Of a stretch of DNA of 64,000 nucleotides, positions 1-11,600 are shown one piece after another. Position 1 is the first letter of the stretch, and the number at the start of each line of letters is the position of its first letter. Location: assembly GCA_033063855.1 (NCBI GenBank), contig CP093830.1:16554854-16618853 (forward strand), written 5' to 3'. Source of the stretch: Smittia aterrima. Lineage: Eukaryota; Arthropoda; Insecta; Diptera; Chironomidae. The translations under genes were made by a program, and so were the position numbers. The notes under the pieces were generated by a model, which saw nothing but the letters and a program-made list of their open reading frames with translations, made no database searches and was not told where the DNA came from.

Positions 1-1980
1 CGTTGGTGGTTGTGTCGAATAGTTTGCCTTTGCATTCAAGCAAACAACACCGAGCAAGCCAGTGTGTTGTTCTACAATGAAAATTCCGTCAAAAAATAAA
101 TCACACAAAATTGCATAACAAACAAAACAGAACAGAAGTTAAAGTAAATAGCAGATGAGCCATTCATCAAAGTTCGATGAGCGATGACACTTACTGGCTC
201 CGTTGAAAAGGATTAAAGAAGCCATTGCTTCACGGAGAGATTTGATTTTTATAAAAATTTCCTTCAACTACAACAACAGCAATTCAAACGCAGTTGAACA
301 CCAAAGAAACTTCCAAACAAAAATTACCAGATGTATGATTGACACGAACACACAAATTTAATTTTTTCGTGTTTTCCGGAAAATAAGAATTTTCTTTAGT
401 TTCTAAGAAAAATAAATTAATTTTCTTTTGATTTCTTTTAACTTCACTGAATAATTTAATGTCATTAGTTATAAATAGTTATATTTTAGTTATACTCTTC
501 ACCTGAGCTCTGTCCCCGATTTTCTCTCTTCTCAAATTATTTTTTTTTAAATCAGTTGATCTCGGGTCGTGCCAGAAAGTAGTCGTCAAAAAAATTTGTT
601 CAAACGCTTTATTATTTAATTAAGATTAATTTAAGTTGATCTCGTTGGGAACAATATTTGAATCAAATACAAACAAAATAAGTTTTTAAAAGAAACTCAA
701 GTGTTCATCAAATATTTTCGTTCAAAGATTCATTCAGTGGTTCTCAGGTAATATCATTAATTAATAGAATTTTAAAATTCTGAATGATTTGTGGAAATCA
801 TTCATTCAAATCCCCAAGAGTCGTGATTGTCAACTTTACAAGTTTGCGATTTGAAAAGAAGCAAGAAAACTCGTTGCATCAAGAATGCTGTTGATAAAAA
901 ACCTTTTAGGGAACATGAACAATCTAACAGTGACATCAAATTAAAGCCAAGAAGAGAGAAAAGATTTTTTCTAAAGACCAAAGATTTAAATTAACACGTA
1001 TCACGTGTCAATGCCGGCTAGCTAATCAAACTTGTCGCCAAATATTGCAAAACCTTTGAATATTTATTGCGCGAAGGCATCCGCATTGAATTTCAACGCA
1101 TAGATCGCAATAATGTGCTTCATTCCATTTCTGATGTGTGCCAATGTCTTTGAAGTGAGTTTTGCGCACGTTGCCTTACGAGATGCACAACGAGAAGATA
1201 AACAACGCTTATCTATGATAAATATCATGTCCAGGAATGATTTACATGTTGAAGCGTATTCGTCAGACAAAGATAACGCTTAAAATTCTGCTAAATTGTC
1301 GTCTTATCAGTAAGGGCTGGTTATTTATTATTCAACTTGAAGTTAATGAGTTCAACAGATAAAATTTTAATTGAAGTTTCGAACGGTAGCTAAAACAAAA
1401 CTTTCAGCAGGCGAATCAAGGTATTTCGAGTCAGTCTTTGCAACTGCGTGTGATAACTGAAAAACCATTATCATTTAAGTTAAACTGATTAGCAATCAAT
1501 GGCCTCGGCTTCAAATTATTTTTGCACTACTTAACGACATGCAACTCGTTGTCATTGTTATCAATCGATGTGAACTCTCTTGAACAGACTTGACCTTCGA
1601 AAAACCGAAAAAAGTTTCAATGTCTGCAGAATTCGAAGTTACGCTGGGATGGGCACAGAAGGTGAATTTTACGGCTTGTCAACCCATTTCACGGAATATT
1701 TACTTACACACTTTTGATTCCGAAGATCCAATTTCTCAGGAATGTGCTCAAGCTGTGAAATCATTTTTTTTTTTTGGGAAACATAATTTTGGTCGAGCGA
1801 AATGCAAATCAACTTTTTGTTTGACGGTGTTGGTTAATTTGCGGATTTATCTTATCACCTTGTGCTTCTAATTCTTGTCGATTACGAGACTCAATTGAGA
1901 GGGCAATACAATAATTTTCGCTTTCGTTGAAACTCAATTTAAACTTCTCACTTAGACGCCGTTTGCTCATCACGATCATC
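1..1980 (+). other. 5' flank and possible 5' UTR of the ZnT-like gene
   Basis: No convincing coding region is seen. Several short open frames here lack any recognisable protein. A good splice donor (CTCAG|GTAATA) at about 746-749 could end a 5' untranslated exon of the downstream transporter, but I cannot prove the link. The rest looks like AT-rich regulatory or intronic DNA. Confidence 0.4.
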
Positions 1981-4370
1981 ATGCCGATGAAACAGCTTCT
2001 TCATCGGCTCCAGCCAATCCAAGTCTACATCGTCTTGGCTCTATCAGTGTGCTACTTCATCGCTCAGATGTTCATCAGTCAAAATTCACAATCCATCACG
2101 CTGCTCGTCCACGCTTATCACATGCTTTGCAATATTATCGCATTAAGTGGATGCATCATAACAATTAAGGTGAGATTAATCAACAATTAAACGAAAAATT
2201 TGTCTGGGAAACAAGTTTTTGCGATCCGAAGGGGAAAGTGTGGGTGACTGATCGTTGAGAGAAACAATTTCTCCAGACAAAGAGCCCTCGAAATGTTAAC
2301 GGGAGTTTGACATTCGTGAGATCTGTGGAAATTTGGATATTTTACGTCTGAACGATCGTTTGAGCCGATGAAAACTGAATGTTAGCAAATATTTCTTTTG
2401 TTCGTGATGGGAATTCGATTGTCTGCCTTCAGATTCAAATTACAACAGAGAATCGATTGAAACAAGTTGTTATTCAGATCAATTATAAGAACAAAATGAG
2501 ATTTAAATTGATTCAATTTGATTAAAATCGAAACTGGAAGAGTTACAATTTAATCTTCGCTCGCCTCGCTGCAATTTTCACGATTTTTTGCAAGCGGCAC
2601 GTGGCTGGTTTGTTTATGACGCAAGCGATACCAATTAAAAGTCAATCCGTGAATTAAACAATTTACAACTAAGGCGCACTTGTCATGTTGTTTGAGATTT
2701 ATTTCTATTTACCACGATCGATTGATTTCTAACATTTTTTTTTATTCTCAACAGAACAACGATAATGAGTCAAAGCGTTTATCAAACTCGAGTGACTCTT
2801 CAACTGATTTTAGCGAAGAAGACATTCAACAGAACAAAGTTGCTAAGAATCCGATAAGCGAGAAAAAGAAACAACAAAATCAGCATGAGAAATCATTGAA
2901 AAATACTTTCGGATGGGCTCGGGTTGATGTTTTGACGATGGTCATCGTCTGCACGTTTCTAACATCACTTTGCTTCTCGATTGTTGTTGAGGTAGGTCGA
3001 TTGAAAATTAGTCATTTCAGGTTGATTTATTTTTCTTTCTTGTTCAGGTAGTTCAAACACTTTTTCACGTCGAACATAACGATCACGTATCACACGAGGA
3101 ATTCCACGCTTATCCTTATGAATTCATCATCGTTCTTGGAGGACTTGGCTTAGTTCTCAATGGAATTAGTTATCTTCTGATTGGAGGGTACACTTATCAT
3201 CAAGGAAGCTTCCTTCATTTAACAGCTGACGGAAACGTTTACATTCTCGACAAAGTAGTAACAGATGGAAGAAAAATTTCTGACTCAAAAGATTCAAAAT
3301 TCGAACGGAAATCACAAAAAATTCATGAACTGTCAAGAGACGTTTGCAGTGGAGTGATCGTTATCGTTTGTTCTACGATCTTGTTCTGTCTCAAAGACTT
3401 GCAAGGAGTTTTAATTCGACTTGTTGATCCAATTTTGTCGCTCGTGTCCATTTCGATTCTTCTTTGGCTTAGTTATCCCTACAGTAAGTTCATGAAATAA
3501 TTTTTGTATTTGCAACAAATTAATTTTCTTTTTTTAGTGAAAGAAGCGGCTTCGATTCTTCTTCAAACAATTCCAGATTCGATTGACATCAATGATTTCC
3601 AAAAGAAGATTTTACAAAAGTTCCCGGAGATTCAATCGATTCACGATCTCCATATTTGGCAATTGACGCAAGAAAAATTTGTATCGACAGCACATGTAAT
3701 TTTTATGAATCCAAGAGCTTACAAATTAATAATTGGTGATGTTCTTGGATTCTTCCACGAACAAGGAATCAACATTGTAACTATTCAACCTGAGTTCGAG
3801 AACCTCGTTAGTGAGAACGAACCGCCAAATGAAGAAATGAAGACGATCACAGACGGCAAGTGTCTCGTTGCTTGTCGGCAAACTGCATGCGAAGAAAAAC
3901 TTTGTTGTAAACAAGAAGGTTCAAGTGAATCGATCCGCGACTGCCAACTCGAACAAGTTGTTTCGATTGAAAATATGAGCGCAGAAGAAATTAATTCTCT
4001 CGGTGATGACTTCACATCAGCAAAGTCTCTGAATTATCAACCCGACGAAGATTCATCACAACTTGATATTGTTTCACCAAAGAAAAGGTCATCCAGCTCA
4101 CTTTATAATCCACAAACTAAACATCAGCAACAGAGATTACAAAAAGCTGTGTCAGCAATTGATCGCGAGAAGATTCAATCGACGAGCAACAGCGAAGACA
4201 TTCATTTGGTTAAAATCAAAAAGTTTGTCAGCGAATCGACGATCAAAACAGGAGAGCACGACGAACAAGATAACGAAATTCTCGTTGAGAATCGAATGCT
4301 CGCTCAACTCGACACCACCGACAACAACGAGATGGAAGATTTGTACGAGAAATGTGATAATGAGAAATGA
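1981..4370 (+). CDS. Cation diffusion facilitator (ZnT/SLC30-like) with altered metal site
   Basis: The four-exon model is 1981-2169, 2755-2991, 3048-3483 and 3538-4370; all junctions are GT-AG, frames join, and the product is about 564 aa. The start is the ATG at 1981 (or 1987), just before the first membrane helix. Six membrane segments are visible, and the exon 3/4 join gives the typical helix end YPYMKEAASILLQTIP followed by a cytoplasmic domain with IHDLHIWQLT, a strong SLC30 signature. The C-terminal third (after about residue 390) is a polar, low-complexity tail. CDF proteins export Zn2+ or Mn2+ by proton antiport using an H/DxxxD site in helices II and V. Here helix II reads HAYHMLCN (second acid is Asn) and helix V reads ELSRD with His shifted by one position. 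It resembles insect ZnT1/ZnT10-type members. Transport ability is uncertain. Confidence 0.85.
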
Positions 4371-4448
4371 TGAGCAAAGTTCACTCATCAATATTGATTT
4401 GCAATGACGAAGACAGGACTTGTGTCACAAGACTTTTTAAACAAATTG

Positions 4449-4454
4449 AATAAA
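4449..4454 (+). terminator. Polyadenylation signal, ZnT-like gene
   Basis: A consensus AATAAA lies 79 nt after the stop codon of the transporter. The NC2alpha gene on the other strand ends at 4605, so the two transcripts converge within about 150 bp. Confidence 0.6.
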
Positions 4455-4604
4455 AAAACTTTAGTAACTAAATAATGAAGAAGTAATTTAATCTCAAATA
4501 TAGAATTCTTATGAAAAGGAAATAATTTTGAGACGACAAACAAATAGCGAAATCAGATATTTTTTTCACCAGTTGATTAAAATCGAAGTCTCGAATCTTG
4601 GAAG

Positions 4605-5607
4605 TCAAATGTCATAGTCCTCGTCGAGCGATGACGATGCTGATGGTTTTGACAATTGCTGGTTGAAATTACTAAGGTCAATCTTGATCGAAGGACTGGT
4701 TGCAGGCAATGTGAACTTGCTATAATCGATTTTGACTGCTGGCGATTCAATGGCGTTCCCGGACGATCCACCAACGTACGAAATTTGAATTGGGAAATTC
4801 AGTGGTGCTGGTAATTGTTTCTGTTGAAGTTGTTGCTCTGAGGTAATTGTGGCTGTGGCTGGTGAAGAGTTGAGCCGAGCCATCTTTGCTGGCGGCGGAA
4901 GATGATCGTTATTTGGTTTCGTATTATTGGCGTTCAAATGAGTTGTGTAGTTGTTAAGATAAAACTTTTGCGGTTGTTGCAATGGATGATATTGACTTGG
5001 GTTGGACTGAGTTGTTGCTGATGATGATGAGGCCACTATTGCTGTCGACGTCGCTTGAAGCGACTGACTTCGTCGCAACGCATGAACTTCATTGACACTC
5101 GGCTCTTTGTCTAAAATAAGAATTCACATTTGCGTATTAACATTTGATTCCTCGAAAATGGTCGATGTTCTCACCTGGATTCTCTTCAATTGCTGGACAT
5201 GGCGCACTCTCATCCATTGCAATGTCTGGAACTAATTTGACGAGATCCTTTAGGAAGTCAAAGCGGGATTCACTGATGATGCATTGTTTCAAATGTGATG
5301 GAGACAAGGTTTTTGCATTTCGCGAACTCGTAATGTTACTCGACTTCGTAAGAAGACTCTCAACGAAAAGTTCTAATGTTCTAGAGATGATAACAGGAAC
5401 AGCTTGTGCAATCTTTCCGATTTCCTCATCAGCTTGCATGATTCTTTTAATTCTTCCCTGATAAACAAAAATTAGAATTTGTTTTGTTATCCAAACATTT
5501 CTTTTTCACTAAATATCTCAAAGTTATCCTCGTCAATTTAGATTAAAGTTGTTGATTGTACTTACAGCTGGAAAGCGGGCGTTATACTTTCTCTTTTTCG
5601 AAGGCAT
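4605..5607 (-). CDS. NC2alpha: NC2 alpha / DRAP1, Dr1-associated transcription corepressor
   Basis: The three exons on the minus strand are 5607-5566, 5457-5175 and 5110-4605, giving about 276 aa. The N-terminus MPSKKRKYNARFPAGRIKRI continues into MQADEEIGKIAQAVPVIISR and a histone-fold (roughly residues 10-90) with the AKTLSPSHLKQCI and FDFLKDLV motifs typical of DRAP1/NC2alpha. NC2alpha pairs with Dr1/NC2beta through histone folds, binds TBP on DNA, and represses or redirects RNA polymerase II initiation. The C-terminal half is Gln/Ser/Asn-rich and low-complexity, ending in an acidic DEDYDI. Its start codon lies 235 bp from the divergent small membrane protein gene, so the two probably share a promoter. 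The first exon is only 14 codons, but its join restores the family sequence exactly. Confidence 0.95.
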
Positions 5608-5841
5608 TTTGATGTTGATTTAAATTTTGGATCTCTCGAGAAATTTGGAAAAATTTAATGCGTTTCTTAATGTCAGAAAAATATAAAACTTTATCAACTT
5701 TATTGCTCAAAAATGAGCAATCGAAGTTTTCAGAATTTTTCGGGCGCGTTTAGTAAATTTTTCGGCTCCTAAAATATTGTTTCAACTTTTGCCAAAAGAA
5801 TTGCTAAGTTTAGCGTCTATCTCATCGCATGACAGGTTGAT

Positions 5842-6100
5842 ATGCAGCTTGGTAAAGCAGGAAGAATTGGAATTGGCTGGTGAGTTAACAGAATTTCATT
5901 TGAAATCATCACAAATCTTACGAAACTCTTTTCCTCGTGTTTTTAGGACTATTTTTACGATCTTAGGCGTTGGTGGGTTTGTTGCTTCAAAGAACTCTAT
6001 TGATAAGAAGCGCTATGAGAGCATGAAAATCCGTGATCGCATCAGAAAATCGAACGAAGGAGAATATCAAATTGAAGGAACTAAGAAGTTCGACGTCTAA
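5842..6100 (+). CDS. 63-aa single-pass membrane protein, first ORF of a unit with Tim10
   Basis: The two exons are 5842-5879 and 5947-6100 (67-nt GT-AG intron). The product begins MQLGKAGRIGIGWTIFTILG, has one hydrophobic segment (about residues 10-28), then a basic RYESMKIRDRIRKSNEGEY helix. The RYESMK...RIRKSNEGEY block resembles a small conserved eukaryotic family I associate with DUF4748; I make that link from memory and hold it loosely. Size, a single helix and a basic tail suggest a mitochondrial membrane protein, which is inference. The stop codon lies 36 nt upstream of the Tim10 ATG with no polyadenylation signal between them, so both are likely on one mRNA. Two tiny upstream ORFs (ATG at 5713 and at 5829) precede the start. 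Reading straight through the intron gives a longer open frame that lacks family resemblance, which favours splicing. Confidence 0.75.
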
Positions 6101-6136
6101 CAAACTAAACAAATTTTAATTAGAAATCCAGCAGCT

Positions 6137-6418
6137 ATGGCTCAACAAGAAATGACTGCCTCTGAACAGGCAAAGCTCCAGATGATGCAAGATCTCGAGA
6201 TCGAAATGATGAGTGACCTTTACAATAGAATGACCCAGGCTTGCCATAAAAAGTGTATTCCACCAAAATACGGCGACGCTGAGCTCGGAAAAGGAGAAAT
6301 GGTTTGCATCGACCGTTGCGTTGCCAAATATCTTGATGTCCACGAGCGGATTGGCAAGAAGTTAACAGCGATGAGCGCCCAAGACGAAGATATGAAGAAG
6401 AAGATGTCCGGCGCTTAA
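6137..6418 (+). CDS. Tim10: Tim10, mitochondrial intermembrane-space chaperone subunit
   Basis: This single exon encodes 93 aa. The twin CX3C motifs of small Tims are present as CHKKC and CIDRC, separated by 16 residues, within sequence typical of Tim10 (NRMTQACHKKCIPPKYGDAE and CVAKYLDVHERIG). Tim10 forms a hexamer with Tim9 that escorts hydrophobic carrier and outer-membrane precursors across the intermembrane space. It is oxidised and trapped there by Mia40, whose gene also lies in this window (56297-56749). The ORF sits 36 nt after the stop of the preceding small protein and probably is the second cistron of the same mRNA. The length and lack of a targeting presequence fit the family. Confidence 0.97.
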   Translation: MAQQEMTASEQAKLQMMQDLEIEMMSDLYNRMTQACHKKCIPPKYGDAELGKGEMVCIDRCVAKYLDVHERIGKKLTAMSAQDEDMKKKMSGA

Positions 6419-6450
6419 AGTTAGAAAGATTTACTTGATTTAGTTTCATG

Positions 6451-6456
6451 AATAAA
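6451..6456 (+). terminator. Polyadenylation signal after Tim10
   Basis: AATAAA lies 33 nt after the Tim10 stop codon and is the first such signal downstream of both ORFs of the small-protein/Tim10 pair, in line with one shared 3' end. Confidence 0.65.
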
Positions 6457-6459
6457 GAT

Positions 6460-8650
6460 GAAATATTTAGAATCAAAAGACGAGGTTTAATTTCTAGTTT
6501 CATCAAATTATTTTTATTATCGATTCTTTCACTAGCACTTATCTAATATAATCGTTATCATAAATTTCTCTCTTTCGTCCTTTTTTGATTTCTATTGTTA
6601 CGAACGATTTTTATTTTATGTTTCCTCCTTAGCTTTAAAACAACTTTTAACTTCGTTTTTCATCCTCTTTGCCGTTTAAATATTTTTAGAAAATTGAAAA
6701 CTTTTAAAGGGAAAACAAGACTTTTGTCGTTTTGGTATAAGTAGTAGAAGTTGTTGAAAGAGTTAAAGTTTTCTATCAATTGGAGAAAGGCACAGTTTGA
6801 ATTTGTTTATGAGGAAAAGAAAGGTCGCCGTGGGCATTGTTCGTAAAATTTTCTTAGATTTTCAAACTTTGAAGAGATTTCTCTTAATTTGGCAAAAGGA
6901 GTCTGAGATGATAGAGCCTAAATTGACAAATTTATTGGCAGAAGAGTTCCGCTTCGTACTTTTTGAGGGCTTCATCCAGTTTTGGGGTTTTCAATCTTAT
7001 GTTAAAGTTCTTCAAATAATTTCCTATTAAAAAATTTGCTCCTATGCTCAACCTACACAGTTATTACCACTTCTAATTGTCTATTGTTAATTGTTTTTCA
7101 TTTTACTCTTCTTCATCGCGCATCAAAGCCTCTTTTGTTACTCGCTTTTTTATTGCTACACATAACAACAAACAATTCTTTTCTGAGAATTTAAAATAAA
7201 TGATTGCAGGCCTTTACGGAACTGAGCAGAAATCTTTAAAAAGAGTTCGTTTTAAGGTCGGAAAAGATTAGCGAAAAATATCACAGTTTAAATGTTTTTG
7301 CGTTCATAGAAATTAAAGATTGCTTTTCGAATTAGCTAAGAGTAGTCAACAGTTTTAAATAAACTTAACAAAGAGAAAAGGAATCTTTTCAATTCAAGCA
7401 GCAGAAGCTAAAGAGACGCCACTTGAAAGGACTTTTAGGAACAATCTCGCTTTGGCGTCTCTTGTAACTTTAATTTTTCATCTTACAAACTATCTACTGT
7501 CGCCGAACTTCTATCATTGAAAATAATTAAACTTCCCGTCAATTACTTGTCTAAAACTTTGATTACACATTAAACATTGAATTTCTCATCTAATTTTTAT
7601 GTTTTCCTCTTACTTTTGATTGAAGAAAGTAGTGAAAAGATAGAAGAAGTGTGTAGAGAAGAGGAAGAAAGGCGCGTCTACAAGATTGTCGTATAAACAT
7701 TTTTTTCTTTTTATTTCGCGATGATTCAATATATAAGTTGATCCGCTAGAGTTTTTAAGGTTCACTAAGTGTCATCTTCATCATCTAAAATTTATTTATT
7801 GCTTGAGCAGGAAATTCTTATGTTCGGTCCATTTATTGTTAAAGTGAGTGTGAAAGATCGAGCAGAAAAAGGGTTTTCTCTTAAATTCCATTTTTGTTTT
7901 CATCTTCTTATCATTATTTGGACTCTCATAAATTCTACAAGTTTCATGAAATACTGTAAACGGGGGATTCTTCTGAAAATAGAAAATTCGTAGAGTTTTG
8001 TTTTGATTAATTCAATGTTTGACTTTTTCATAAAAATGTATAAGCAATTATCTAAAATGGCTCATCATCTGATCATGAAATATCTCACATATGAAAGCTC
8101 GATTCAATTAATTTTAAAGAAGAATTTAAAAAAGAAGGAAAAGTTAAAGAATAATTAGAAGAAAAGACAAGCAAAAAATAAAGATGGAAAACATTCCTAA
8201 TTACAATTCTTGTAAGCATTAAAGTTAAACTTCCCGTGACTTAAAAATTAACATTTATGATTTTATATTTTCTTTTTCATTTTGGATTCTCGATGAAAAG
8301 TTTCAACAAGCAGTTGCGCAAATCATGAATAAATAAATGCACAAGTGCACAATGCGAATAATAAGAGCTTTTAAAGCTCCGTTCTTGCGTGAATAATTCC
8401 TTCAATTTCTATTTTTTCTCATCCTAATAAATGACACGAAAAATAAAAGCCAAAGCTTTTTCAAATGCGAACATAAGCTTTATAAAAGCTCTCTATTATT
8501 GATAAACTCTTCAAAACTTTTTTTTTGTTCTTTATGCTTCAATGAATAAATCTCTTAATTGACTATGATTTCTCATTTGCATTCTTTCATCTATAACGAA
8601 ACGATAAAGTTGATAGCTCGTACCATTTGTTGCAAGTCTTCGCTAGGATT
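6460..8650 (-). other. Non-coding stretch, probable 3' UTR of the Cav3 gene
   Basis: About 2.2 kb of AT-rich DNA between the Tim10 end and the calcium channel stop codon. Open frames here are short and show no protein resemblance. It probably holds a long 3' untranslated region of the channel gene, converging on Tim10. I see no RNA gene or mobile element. Confidence 0.4.
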
Positions 8651-11600
8651 TCAAAGCTTTCGTCGTTCAGTAATCACTCGAATCAACTCACACGATTCAG
8701 ACTTCTTCACATTTCCATCTTTATCGTCATCAATATTTAATGTTTCCATTGCAATCTTCGATTGCGAAACAGGCGAATTTGACGCGCTTGAAATAATTGA
8801 GATCGGAGGATCATTCTTTGTGCTCTCACTTGACACAACTGACGGCAATTGAATGAGTGGTACTGACGTCGCTGCTGTCGTTGACGGACTCACAAACGAG
8901 CCAGCTTTCTCATCGGGCAAGAGGAGAGAGCTTTCGTTTGTGTGTTCGTCCTCGTCAAGTGCGACCTGTTTAAATAATTGCTTTGAGCATCCTGCACGAT
9001 TCCTTGCAGCCGCTTGCAACTTAGGTACGGCTAAAAATGAAGATTTATTGCCTAAGGAACTAATTGTATTATTATTAATGGTATTATCAAACAAATATTT
9101 GCATGCACTTGAACGATTATCAAAGTCCAAACTTGACTGACGGTAATTAAATTTCTTATTGGTTGCGCCACTTGTTGGCTTCTTACTTATCATTAGATTA
9201 TTGTTGGTGGCACTGCTCGTTACTTCGCCAAATGATTGTCCTATTTTGATATTGCTTTGACTTTCCATCTCAACTGAGTCGCTCGTTTCGAGAAGTTTGA
9301 TATCAAAGCTCTGTGTGCGGAATTTATTGAGGATATTCTTGCGATTGGCTGCCTTCGATGGTTTTCGTTCGATCTCTTGTTCGTCTTCTTCTTCCTCGTC
9401 GAGATCATTCTCGTTTGACTCACAGATACTCGACGGCGTTTGATTATAGTTGAGTATCGAGAGAGGTGCAGGACTTGAGCCGAGCAGAGGATTAAAATAC
9501 TGAACAGTTTGTCGTCGACTAGCGTTAAATTTCTTTTCAATAACTGGAGTGCTATAGGTAAAGTTTGATGGCAAAGAGGAAACTTTAGTCAGTGGACGTT
9601 TTTGTACTTTGGTTTGTTCCCTCTCAAGCTCCTTGCACAACGCTTGTTCCTCTTCGAACAACTGTTCCCTTTCAATCTCCCGCTCAAGCTCCGTCTCAAT
9701 GTCGATGTCGTCTTCCATCTGCTTGTGGCTCTCCTCTAAGTGCTTCATCAGCACCGCAACGACAACATTCACCAAAACAAATTGCGCCATGAGAACAAAA
9801 ATCACGAAAAAGATTGGAGCAATTACGGGGCTAACGCAGCAATTCTTTACACAGTCTGCTGCGTCGTCGCACTCATCTCTTAGCGTATCTTTCATAATGC
9901 CGTTCCAGTTATCGCCTGTCGCAACACGAAATAGAGTCAAGAATGCCATTCCGAAATTAGCAAAATGTGCATGCTCCCCGAGTCCTTGACACGGAATCTC
10001 ATCTGAGCACTCTAATCGGCCGAACAGCTCAACCCCAAGAGCAGCAAATATGAAAAACAGCAAGAAGAAAAGGAGCCCCAAGTTGCCGACCTATTTCATT
10101 TGTTGATGTTGAAAGGAAAAGGGAAGAAATTGTTTCTCAGCGTTAATTAAAGTTTTGAATCTCGAATTTCTCTCTAACCTGCGGCAATGCTTGCATAACT
10201 GTATCCAGTAAGGCTCGAATACCTTTAGCCATTTTCAAAAGTTTCAACACCCTCGCAATCCGCAAAACTCTCATAACTCGAATTATCGTCGGATTTATTG
10301 GAATAATTTTCGATTCCATTTCCTCGAGGACGATACCAACAATCGAAAGAATCACAATCGCTACGTCGAGTTGGTTCCACTTGTCTTTCATGTACAGTCT
10401 TAATCCGAGTGCGACAAGCTTCATGATGGCTTCGAGAATAAAGACAGCGGTGAAAAAGTAGTTGAAGATCTTTAATGCATATTCCAGTGCCAGCGGCATC
10501 ATGTAATACTCCAAAGCCATTGTGACAACGTTAAGGCCTATGACAGCTGCTATTGCCAAGTCAAAATACTTTGATGTGACGACATTGTGCACAAGCATTC
10601 GCAGTGGAGAATAATTTGTATAGTAAGGTGGCTCATGCATTCGACGTCTCTTTTTTTCCAGTTGAATCGCTCGCTTTGCTGCTCGACGGATTTTCTCCTC
10701 TTTCTCTTGCTCTTCCCGACATCGATGAAAGTTCTCAACGACAACTCCCACGAACATGTTGAGAACGAAGAATCCAACGAGAAGGATAAATGCGATAAAG
10801 TACAATAATCGCCACTCATTGTAGTTGACAATCGGCTGTAAAAGAAATGAGTAAATGAAAGAGTGAGTTTGATAGTCAAACTTACTTGTTGATCAACACC
10901 AACAGCATCTAATCCCGTGTACATGATGTTAACCCATCCATCGCGAGATGAAAGAACAAAAAGCGACATCAAAGCTTTTCCTAAATCATCAAAGTTATAT
11001 TTTCTATTTATCCAAACATTGCCATCAATGTTCTCGCAATCGCTTCGATTCTTCACGCCTTTGATGTTCTCTCCTTCGCAATAAAAGAAAGTTCCCTTGA
11101 ACAACTGAACGCCGAGAATGCCAAAGATGATGAAGAATGTACAACAGATGAGCACGATATTGCCGATGGGGCGAAGTGATGACAAGAGCGTTTGAACGAC
11201 AAGCTTCAGTCCAGGAGCACGGTTGATAACCCTCAAAGGTCGAAGCGAACGCAACAACCGAAAGACTCTCAGAATGCCAAAGATTCGAGGACTCGACTCA
11301 CTGATCCATCCCATTAAAAGGTCAATGATTGAAATCATTACAAGACTCCCATCCATAATGTTCCAACCAGATGTAAAATAAGCATCGTTACCATAGAACA
11401 TCCCGGCGGCGACAACCTTTAACAGCATCTCGATAGCAAACACGACAGTAAAAACATAATTTGCCGTTCCTAGAAAAACTCGTTCCTTGCTCCAGGGTGG
11501 AATATTCGGTCGCTCCATTGCCAATGTGATGCAGTTCAAAGCGATAAAGAAAAGAATTACATTGTCAAACCATTTTTGATTAACAAACCAGAAGCAGCCG

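Noticed and set aside
5777..6100. Unspliced 107-codon frame covering the small membrane protein
   Set aside because: It has no ATG start, and removing the 67-nt GT-AG intron gives a compact ATG-led protein with a clean membrane helix.
8559..9989. Open frames on the plus strand opposite the Cav3 C-terminal exon
   Set aside because: They are antisense shadows of a long coding exon and show low-complexity composition without any family motif.
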